Shown here piece by piece: positions 1 to 6,036 of a stretch of 8,118 nt of DNA. The stretch lies in assembly GCA_002311835.1 (NCBI GenBank), contig DBZY01000021.1:15980-24097 (forward strand), written 5' to 3'. Under the pieces are notes generated by a model, which did not search any database, had not been told where the DNA came from, and saw only the letters and a program-made list of their open reading frames with translations. The DNA is from Proteobacteria bacterium UBA1148 (GTDB lineage: Bacteria > Pseudomonadota > Gammaproteobacteria > Steroidobacterales > Rariloculaceae). The stretch's first letter is position 1. Every line of letters starts with the position of its first letter. A program made the position numbers and the translations under genes.

Positions 1-399
1 ACAAAGGGAACTGCTCCTGGTCAATTTGAGGAACCGCACACACTGGCCATGGACTCCGTCGGCCGTCTGCTGGTCGGCGACAGAGGAAACAGCCGCATCC
101 AAATCTTCGATCAGGACGGAAACTTTATAGACGAATGGAACCAGTTCGGCCGACCCAGCGGGATGCATATCGACAGTAACGACATTCTCTATGTAACCGA
201 CTCAAGCTCCGACGAGAATACCAACCCCGGTTGGAAGGAAGGCATCAGGATCGGGAGCGTCACAGACGGTAAGATTACGGGATTCATTGATGATCCTGAC
301 CTCAATGGATCGCAGGAGGGTGTAATCGCAGATGTTAATGGAAATATTTACGGGTCGCTTACACGCGGAATGGCCCTAAGAAGATACGTTAAGAAATAA
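1..399 (+). CDS. NHL-repeat beta-propeller, amidating-lyase-like, 3' part only
   Basis: The reading frame is open from the first base of the window, so this is the last 132 codons of a longer gene; the ATG at 49 lies inside a repeat and is not a real start. Visible features are an NHL repeat with the signature G-x-F-x-x-P-H near the beginning, then D-R-G-N-S-R-I-Q-I-F-D and D-G-N-F, followed by a second blade (GRPSGMHID, ILYVTD) and a final one (GVIADVNGNIYG). This order resembles bacterial propellers annotated as peptidyl-alpha-hydroxyglycine alpha-amidating lyase-like. In the animal enzyme that fold releases glyoxylate from hydroxyglycine-extended peptides; the bacterial members mostly have no proven substrate. 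The catalytic part and any signal peptide lie outside the window. The next gene starts 46 bases downstream on the same strand, with no obvious terminator between. NHL fold is secure; the lyase name is tentative. Confidence 0.8.
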   Translation, partial: TKGTAPGQFEEPHTLAMDSVGRLLVGDRGNSRIQIFDQDGNFIDEWNQFGRPSGMHIDSNDILYVTDSSSDENTNPGWKEGIRIGSVTDGKITGFIDDPDLNGSQEGVIADVNGNIYGSLTRGMALRRYVKK

Positions 400-445
400 C
401 GAGTCTTCGGCGTTTCATACCAATGAATTTATCTGACCAGCGTAC

Positions 446-1537
446 GTGTTCAAGCTGATTTTTTTACTTCTGGCCGCACTAGCCACAGCCCCTGTGGTAC
501 ACGCGCAACAGTTCTATCTTGATCGATTATCTACCGACTATTCAGAAGTGCTACCGCCGTCAGCACGTGTTGATGGCACCCCAGGAAACATGCGCATTAT
601 GCAAAGTGCTTGTCAAAGTCTACCGAATACAGCTCTTCGACAACGCATTGTTGATATTGCTGCCCAGGAATGGGGCTTCTTTGGGTTTCTAGTCCTGGAT
701 CAAACAAATGTCACAGAATCGGAGTCTCGTAGCCGTCGCACGCGGTACCGAGGACCGCGACTGAACCCCCAAGAATCGGCGCGCGTTGCTGCCTCCATTG
801 CCGGCTACTGGTCTGTTACCTCTGATGGCGACTGGATTCTAAGACGCCAGAATATGGTCTGGAATGGTCCAAGCGGTGTCGCTGCAAGATGGAGGGATCC
901 CTGGTCCGCTGCATTCGTGTCCTGGGTTATGTGTGAGGGTGGCATTGGCGAATTAAGCCACTTCCACCGATCTATTGCCCACCATGCTTACATTGATCAG
1001 GCTATTGAAGCCCGCGATGATAATGCCTCACAGACCGCATTCGTGGCATATGACGTCGGTGAAGTCCCTGTCGAACCTGGCGACCTACTCTGCACAGCAC
1101 GCCGATCAGCGTACCGCTCAATTGCGGAACGGAGAGAAAGAATTGGTGATGGTGTTCGCTCTCATTGCGATATCGTCATGAAAATAGATGAAGAGAACGC
1201 GAGAATTCTTGCCATTGGCGGTAATGTACGTGGCGCGGTGCGCTTGAAGCTCCTCCCCGCAGTCTTTTCTCAGGGACAAGGCACGGAAACTCCTGTACAA
1301 GCTGTCGGACGGGGCAACCGCAGCGTATTTGCTCATTTAAAGCTGCGCGCTGATTCCACTGAGACATATCCACTTGAGCATAGCCCAACGATTAGGGCCA
1401 TCAGTAAGCAAGATGGTAGGTTAGCCTGGCTAGAACAACGGCTTAAAGGTAGGCTCACGACTAGTTGCTGTCGAGAGACGGTATCCACATCAAACGCTGC
1501 TTCTCAATATCCTGACGAGTTACCTCAACCTCTCTGA
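446..1537 (+). CDS. Secreted DUF2272 domain protein
   Basis: A 363-residue protein beginning with a Sec signal peptide (residues 1-20, cleavage likely after VVHA). The core matches the DUF2272 family in my memory: a PWSAAFVSWV block at 152-161, HRSIAHHAYI at 174-183, PGDLLC at 211-216, SHCDIV at 239-244 and IGGNV at 257-261. The W-x-A-A-F-V-x-W pattern followed by a later His resembles NlpC/P60- and CHAP-type papain-fold amidases, but the position where those have the nucleophile Cys holds Ser154 here. Activity is therefore uncertain; a cell-wall or peptide amidase relative is an inference only. The last 60 or so residues (including a CC pair at 341-342) lie beyond the recognised blocks. The start is GTG at 446: an in-frame stop at 434-436 excludes anything much earlier, and the signal peptide begins at once. 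No good ribosome binding site is visible. It may share a transcript with the propeller gene upstream. Confidence 0.85.
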   Translation: MFKLIFLLLAALATAPVVHAQQFYLDRLSTDYSEVLPPSARVDGTPGNMRIMQSACQSLPNTALRQRIVDIAAQEWGFFGFLVLDQTNVTESESRSRRTRYRGPRLNPQESARVAASIAGYWSVTSDGDWILRRQNMVWNGPSGVAARWRDPWSAAFVSWVMCEGGIGELSHFHRSIAHHAYIDQAIEARDDNASQTAFVAYDVGEVPVEPGDLLCTARRSAYRSIAERRERIGDGVRSHCDIVMKIDEENARILAIGGNVRGAVRLKLLPAVFSQGQGTETPVQAVGRGNRSVFAHLKLRADSTETYPLEHSPTIRAISKQDGRLAWLEQRLKGRLTTSCCRETVSTSNAASQYPDELPQPL

Positions 1538-1636
1538 ATTTGAGTCTTTTACATAAAATAGCCTCCGATCCCTAAGTTTGTGACTAGATAAGGGCGTTGG
1601 AATTATGTAGTTTCAGCAAGTCTGGTTATTTCTATT

Positions 1637-1645
1637 TGTTATATT
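1637..1645 (+). promoter_or_regulatory. Candidate extended -10 promoter element
   Basis: The sequence TGTTATATT fits the extended -10 form TGn plus TATAAT with five of six hexamer matches. The region 17 bases upstream has no convincing -35 hexamer, which extended -10 promoters can tolerate. It would start transcription near 1652, about 64 bases before the ATG at 1716, within the 178-base gap after the DUF2272 gene. That gap is the longest between same-strand genes here, which makes a separate promoter for the genes from 1716 onward plausible. A single motif match in AT-rich DNA can arise by chance. Confidence 0.3.
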
Positions 1646-1702
1646 GCAAGCGCGCGGGACATCTGACACTACTTTTGGCAGAATTGAGAGAAATGAACGC
1701 CT

Positions 1703-1709
1703 AGGGGGG
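1703..1709 (+). promoter_or_regulatory. Ribosome binding site deciding the 1716 start
   Basis: The purine run AGGGGGG ends six bases before the ATG at 1716. It favours this ATG over a TTG at 1644 in the same frame, which would add 24 residues in front of an otherwise typical signal peptide. Confidence 0.65.
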
Positions 1710-1715
1710 CTATTT

Positions 1716-2336
1716 ATGTGCGTCGCTCGACTCATCCTAGCAATGCTATTCCTATTTTTTTCGTGCTCCGCATTCGCTCAAGATATGATCGAATACGTCA
1801 ACAGGCAGGATCGGTTTAGTATGCATGGGCCGGGCGAACCTGAGATACGTGCAATTTCCTACACCTCAGAATACGGCGTAGAGTTCCCAGCGAACATATA
1901 CACTTACGAAAATGGACCTACCCACTACTCCCTCACCGTGGTTGATTATACGGATGCCAAAAGAATACATTCCGAGCGCAGCAACATAACTTCCGCAGAT
2001 GATGGGTCTCTCTACTGGGCGGTTGATGTGCTCGCGTCAATTGCCTACGCGGCATCAAATATCCGCAAGCGGGGCGGCGAAGTAACATATGACGCATGGC
2101 ACTATATACAACGGGTTGAGGGGCATCAGTTACAAATTACCAACGCCGATCAGTCTCGTACGTATGCTGGAATTTATTTACATGAAAGTCGCCTCTACAT
2201 AGCGGAGGCAACTGTGCCCAAAACTGCTCCTCCGCCAACTTTTTTTCAACAATCGCTGACCCTACTAGACGACGAGGGCACCGAGGTCCACTACAATTAC
2301 ATTCATTCCCCTCGACTCAGAATTGGTGGGGGATGA
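1716..2336 (+). CDS. Small secreted protein of unknown function
   Basis: I do not recognise a named family. The 206-residue product starts with a clear Sec signal peptide (MCVARLILAMLFLFFSCSAF, cleavage likely after Ala21). Cys17 lies in that segment, but the residues before it (F-F-S) do not make a good lipobox, so a lipoprotein is less likely. The mature part begins with DRFSMHGPGEPEI at 32-44, then GVEFPANIYTY at 54-64 and HYSLTVVDYTDA at 70-81. This spacing recalls PsbP/DUF1795-like small periplasmic folds that open with F-x-x-x-x-P, though the resemblance is loose. Aromatic residues are frequent and the mature part has no Cys, so no disulfide is expected. The ATG at 1716 is chosen because of the ribosome binding site just upstream and because the signal peptide starts there. 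The next gene begins 57 bases downstream on the same strand, so co-transcription is likely. Confidence 0.8.
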   Translation: MCVARLILAMLFLFFSCSAFAQDMIEYVNRQDRFSMHGPGEPEIRAISYTSEYGVEFPANIYTYENGPTHYSLTVVDYTDAKRIHSERSNITSADDGSLYWAVDVLASIAYAASNIRKRGGEVTYDAWHYIQRVEGHQLQITNADQSRTYAGIYLHESRLYIAEATVPKTAPPPTFFQQSLTLLDDEGTEVHYNYIHSPRLRIGGG

Positions 2337-2378
2337 GATTAACCAACCCATATCAATGCCAAATGCGGCGTTAGAGGG

Positions 2379-2386
2379 AAGGAGGG
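2379..2386 (+). promoter_or_regulatory. Near-ideal Shine-Dalgarno for the 2394 gene
   Basis: AAGGAGGG stands seven bases before the ATG at 2394 and is complementary to the 16S rRNA 3' end over its whole core. It is the strongest translation signal in the window and suggests the following secreted protein is made in quantity. Confidence 0.8.
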
Positions 2387-2393
2387 TTCTTTA

Positions 2394-3581
2394 ATGTACG
2401 CCTTATCCAGAAAGCTCATAGCCATAGTGACAGTCACTACAATAGCACTTGGCCTTATTGCCAGTCCGGCTTACGCTCAGTTCGGCACCCCGTCTAGTTC
2501 CCAAGAAAGCTTGGATGAATTGCGCCGATACCGAGGCGATGGTGACAGCCCTCCGCCGTCAGCGCTCGTAAACCAGCGCTCAGACGAGACCCTGGAAGCG
2601 GCCCGAGCTGCTTCACCACAAACTGCCGAATCCACCTACGCCTACTTCCAAGACGAAGCTGAAGCGTCTATTGTGCGGGCTATAGAGCGCGTTTGGGATC
2701 CTACACTTCCTCACCCCGAACCCCCTCGAACGCCTTGGGGGGATCCTGAACTAAACGGATACTGGGAAAATGTGGCCTACACTCCCTTGGAACGACCTGA
2801 AGCGCTCGCTGGAAAGCCTTTGTACACACCCCAAGAAGCCATTGAGACTTTCCAGCAGAGAGTACTCACAGATGCCTCCGTTGATCCCGCAACAGTACAT
2901 TACGATTGGACCGAATTTGGCATGGATAACTGGCAAAGCCCTATCCGTCCGAATCGACGAACATCGCTAGTTGTGGACCCGCCTAATGGCAGAATCCCCA
3001 CCCTGACACCCGCAGGACGGGAGAGATTTCAAGAGCAATTGCGGCGCCATACCCTGGAATCACGAGGCTTGTACGAGCGTTGCATCTTAGGCAATGACGG
3101 ACCACCGGAAGTCCCCTTTGTGCAAAACACGGGGCAAGCTCAGATCATACAAACTCAGGACTACGTGGTACTAATTACCCAGGCAAATAGTGACGTCCGC
3201 ATCTTCCACTTAAATGAATCTGCTCACGCGCCAGGCAATGTTCGAAATTGGTCTGGTGATTCACGCGCACACTGGGAAGGAAACACCCTAGTAGTTGAGA
3301 CTACAAACTTCCACCAAAACCGTAAGTGGAAAGGCGCATTAGGTAACTTGAATCTTGTCGAGCGCTTCACCCGAGTTGCTGATGACACACTCTTGTGGGA
3401 AGCCACAATGACAGACCCAACAACATGGGAAACTCCTTGGACTGTCGAGGTCCCTTGGCCCAGGATGTCGCCACCGGGTTTATTCGAGTTTGCATGTCAT
3501 GAGCAAAACTACGGAATCATTAACGTTGTGAGAGGTGCTAGAACCCGAGCATCAGAATATGAAGCTGAATTGACAAGGTGA
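2394..3581 (+). CDS. Secreted uncharacterised protein with two-Cys C-terminal domain
   Basis: A 395-residue protein with a Sec signal peptide (residues 1-28, cleavage after AYA, then QFG). It belongs to a family common in environmental bacterial genomes with no function I know of. Visible blocks are WGDPELNGYWEN at 115-126, TPLERP at 130-135, RRTSLVVDPPNGRIPTLTP at 188-206, RC at 229-230, a beta-rich stretch with VVLITQ and VRIFHLN at 258-274, GDSRAHWEGNTLVVETTNF at 288-306, LVERFTRV at 321-328, DDTLLWEATMTDPTTWE at 330-346 and FACHEQNY at 366-373. Residues from about 225 to 370 align by eye with the C-terminal half of the protein encoded at 5968-4937, including both cysteines (Cys230 and Cys368), which could form a disulfide in the periplasm. 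The region between the signal peptide and residue 100 is low in recognisable motifs and probably a linker. The strong ribosome binding site supports this start. No catalytic motif is recognised, so I assign no function. Confidence 0.85.
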   Translation: MYALSRKLIAIVTVTTIALGLIASPAYAQFGTPSSSQESLDELRRYRGDGDSPPPSALVNQRSDETLEAARAASPQTAESTYAYFQDEAEASIVRAIERVWDPTLPHPEPPRTPWGDPELNGYWENVAYTPLERPEALAGKPLYTPQEAIETFQQRVLTDASVDPATVHYDWTEFGMDNWQSPIRPNRRTSLVVDPPNGRIPTLTPAGRERFQEQLRRHTLESRGLYERCILGNDGPPEVPFVQNTGQAQIIQTQDYVVLITQANSDVRIFHLNESAHAPGNVRNWSGDSRAHWEGNTLVVETTNFHQNRKWKGALGNLNLVERFTRVADDTLLWEATMTDPTTWETPWTVEVPWPRMSPPGLFEFACHEQNYGIINVVRGARTRASEYEAELTR

Positions 3582-3664
3582 GGAACAGGCGTTTTCAAAC
3601 AAAACCCAGCTCCGTGATAAAACCTCTCAACGCTAATCCAACTCGTCTATAGATAGGGGACTCT

Positions 3665-4894
3665 GTGGATAAGAAAGTCGCGGCCTCAATGGTCATGATC
3701 ATTAGCCTAATCCTGGGGGGAAAAACCAGCCCGCAGGACTTGCAAGGTAATGCTCTACAACCGCTTGGAGAAGCTTTGTTTGAGCTACCCGAAGGCGGCG
3801 GTATCTATATCCCTTCAACACCGGATACCATCCAATGGGGATCATTACCGAATCGCAACACAGAACCACTGCTCACAGTAGCCTCAGGAGCAGTTGTCAC
3901 CTTCGACACCGTTTCACACGAGGGCATCCTTGAGGACCAAGGTCGTAACCCGTTGATGTATTTTGCCCAACACGGCGTTTCATCGGATCAAGTACTTCGC
4001 GATGCCGTTATGATTGCGGCCTCGGCACTGGCTCATGATTTCGACGGGGATGGTCCTCATATTGTGACCGGACCGGTCGCTATCGAGGGCGCTCAGCCTG
4101 GCGATGTTCTCAAGATTGAGACCCTTAACCTCGCCCCTCGTGTTCCATATGGGGTCATCTCAAGTCGCCATGGGAAGGGAGCGCTTCCGGGAGAATTTCC
4201 AGAAAATGATGCGCCACAAAGCGACAGTAGCTCAAATTATCCTGAACTGTATAACAATGTCTCAATTTTCACAGAGATTGAAGAGGCTGATGGTGTGCAT
4301 TACGCAATTTTGCACAACCGCCGTGGCGAAGCCGTGCGCTTTGCAATTGACCCATTTATGGGAATTATGGGCGTTGCTCCTGACACACAAAACAAAGTCA
4401 ACTCAATCCCTCCGAATACGTACGGCGGCAATCTCGATATCAATGAATTAGGGGTTGGATCAACGCTGTACTTGCCCGTACAGATCCCAGGAGCACTCTT
4501 TTACGTGGGCGATCCGCACTACGCACAAGGGGATGGCGAGGTGGCCCTAACGGCTCTGGAAGCTCCACTGCGAGCTACTTTTCGTCTCACATTACTTCCG
4601 GCCGGCGATGCCAGTATTCCAGGGGGTAGCCCCTTCACCCAGCCGTTCGCTGAATCAGCAGATTATTGGATTCCAATAGGTTTGGATGTCGACCTTGATG
4701 AGGCCATGAAACAAGCAGTCCGAGAAGCTGTCAATTTTCTTTCTGTGTCCGTGGGAATTGAACGATCCGTCGCCTATGCTTACCTAAGCGCTGCAACTGA
4801 CTTTGAAATATCGCAAGTAGTTGACCGGACCAAAGGAGTCCATGGACTAATACGCAAAGAAGACTTTAGCGATACAACTTTCCAGATCAAATAG
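3665..4894 (+). CDS. Acetamidase/formamidase family protein, probably exported
   Basis: The 409-residue product matches the FmdA/AmdA family, which hydrolyses short amides such as formamide or acetamide to ammonia and the acid. Family blocks are present in order: VTFDTVSHEGIL at 78-89, PHIVTGPVAIEGAQPGDVLKIE with His132, Glu141 and Asp147, DPFMGIMGVAP at 229-239, PPNTYGGNLDINEL at 249-262, STLYLPVQIPGALFYVGD at 266-283 and PHYAQGDGEV with His285, Asp290 and Glu292. These acidic and His residues are the usual metal and active-site positions, so the enzyme looks intact, and the length is normal. Unlike cytosolic members it opens with a short charged segment and a hydrophobic stretch (residues 5-18), suggesting export or anchoring. 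Start: GTG at 3665 with AGGGGA ending four bases upstream; an ATG at codon 9 would remove the charged n-region. It may be co-transcribed with the gene 83 bases upstream. The true substrate may be another amide. Confidence 0.88.
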   Translation: MDKKVAASMVMIISLILGGKTSPQDLQGNALQPLGEALFELPEGGGIYIPSTPDTIQWGSLPNRNTEPLLTVASGAVVTFDTVSHEGILEDQGRNPLMYFAQHGVSSDQVLRDAVMIAASALAHDFDGDGPHIVTGPVAIEGAQPGDVLKIETLNLAPRVPYGVISSRHGKGALPGEFPENDAPQSDSSSNYPELYNNVSIFTEIEEADGVHYAILHNRRGEAVRFAIDPFMGIMGVAPDTQNKVNSIPPNTYGGNLDINELGVGSTLYLPVQIPGALFYVGDPHYAQGDGEVALTALEAPLRATFRLTLLPAGDASIPGGSPFTQPFAESADYWIPIGLDVDLDEAMKQAVREAVNFLSVSVGIERSVAYAYLSAATDFEISQVVDRTKGVHGLIRKEDFSDTTFQIK

Positions 4895-4936
4895 AACCAA
4901 TCACAAAATAAACAGGAAAATATTAAATACCTTTCT

Positions 4937-5968
4937 TCAATGTGTGCAGTTATACCGTTGCGGCATCTCGTCAGACACTTCAAACATCCTTGTTTCCGTT
5001 AGCTGGTCAGTAAAGTACAGAGCATCTTCAAACACCATAGTTAACTCAAAAGAATCACCTGTCTCATCTAGTACCAAGCGCTCCACGACATGTAATTGAT
5101 CGCTGTGCGGTAGTCCGGGATGTTGAGCCAACATGCCTGCTTCAAAACCAATGGTGTCAATAACCAGCGCTAACCCCTCATACCAACCGATTGAATGCCC
5201 CAGTCCGCGTCTCTCTAAGCCAACTAGGTGTCCGTCCGTATTAAGATGAACATACCGAACCGCATCCATCCATTCGTGAGTAATTGTCACCAGATTTCCC
5301 GTTTGTTCGATTAACGTCAGATCGTTATTACCCCACAGGCGTCTGATACTGACCGGACTGCAGGTCAAGGCCGGGTCATCTAATACAGGGTCGTATGACT
5401 CCAAGACACGCCTCCCTTGTTCTGACAAGACCCAAGCCTGGGGGTTGGGTCCACCGAGTCTGGGTCCGCCACCGGGGCCCATACCACCACCAGGGCTGCT
5501 TATCCGTGCACGCCTCCAGACACGACTGAAGTTCGGAATGTTAGGATTGCTGAATCTTGGAGTAACTGCGCGCACAGAAGCTTGGGGCTCTCTGTCGAAC
5601 GTATCGGTCATAGCGATACGTCTACCATCACTAAATTCTGCGGTCTGAAAATAGCACTCAGTATCGCTTCGGCGTGCAGCAAAACCGCGTATAACAATTT
5701 CCTCTCCCGACTGAAATATATCTTGCGTCCATCCACGTCGACGTAACCCAACAGCTGCTGCCAGTTCGCAATCCCATGCCTCAATCTCGCCATCCTCATC
5801 AACTACATCCAAAACAAGCCGGGCATGAGGGCTAACAAACCGGAAAGCCCTCACGGTCCCTTCTACTGTCACGCTAATATCACTATCGAAGTGGTAATCG
5901 TTAGAGTGATGACCGTTCGCCCACTCAGCAAATCCAGTTACGAGTAATATTAAGAAAATCTTACTCAT
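4937..5968 (-). CDS. DUF6152 domain fused to two-Cys secreted domain
   Basis: The 343-residue product starts with a Sec signal peptide (residues 1-19, cleavage after ANG) so that the mature chain would begin His-His-Ser. Residues 20-125 carry DUF6152 features: HHS at 20-22, EGTV at 36-39, SPH at 46-48, W65 with the following acidic E68, RRRGW at 76-80, SGEEIVIRGFAARR at 87-100. A Gly/Pro-rich hinge (about 158-174) follows. Residues 200-343 resemble the C-terminal domain of the protein at 2394-3581: Cys203, LTLIEQTGNLVTIT, VRYVHLN at 237-243, GLGHSIGWYEGLALVIDTIGF at 255-275, LHVVERL at 292-298 and Cys341, with the chain ending two residues later. GGTGA, six bases before the ATG, supports the start. 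The gene lies 68 bases downstream of the GGT-family gene on the same strand, probably in one operon. It converges with the acetamidase gene, leaving 42 AT-rich bases with no hairpin terminator visible. Function unknown. Confidence 0.87.
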   Translation of the reverse strand: MSKIFLILLVTGFAEWANGHHSNDYHFDSDISVTVEGTVRAFRFVSPHARLVLDVVDEDGEIEAWDCELAAAVGLRRRGWTQDIFQSGEEIVIRGFAARRSDTECYFQTAEFSDGRRIAMTDTFDREPQASVRAVTPRFSNPNIPNFSRVWRRARISSPGGGMGPGGGPRLGGPNPQAWVLSEQGRRVLESYDPVLDDPALTCSPVSIRRLWGNNDLTLIEQTGNLVTITHEWMDAVRYVHLNTDGHLVGLERRGLGHSIGWYEGLALVIDTIGFEAGMLAQHPGLPHSDQLHVVERLVLDETGDSFELTMVFEDALYFTDQLTETRMFEVSDEMPQRYNCTH

Positions 5969-6036
5969 TGTGATTCACCAAACTTCAGCCAAGTACTACT
6001 GAATTTAGACCGAACTAGATAGTGCGATAGAGAGCC

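Noticed and set aside
1570..1594. CCCTAA ... TAAGGG inverted repeat after the DUF2272 gene as a terminator
   Set aside because: The stem has only four clean pairs plus a mismatch, and no T-run follows.
1644..1715. TTG start at 1644 adding 24 residues to the small secreted protein
   Set aside because: It would bury the signal peptide behind a charged extension and put the good ribosome binding site inside the coding sequence.
3592..3621. Possible promoter TTTTCA, 18 bases, GATAAA before the acetamidase gene
   Set aside because: Each hexamer matches only four of six consensus bases, and read-through from the gene 83 bases upstream explains expression equally well.
3589..3633. GCGTT ... AACGC inverted repeat in the gap before the acetamidase gene
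   Set aside because: Five-base arms separated by 35 bases are expected by chance, and no T-run follows.
4895..4936. Bidirectional terminator between the converging acetamidase and DUF6152-fusion genes
   Set aside because: The 42 bases are AT-rich, but I find no GC-rich hairpin on either strand.
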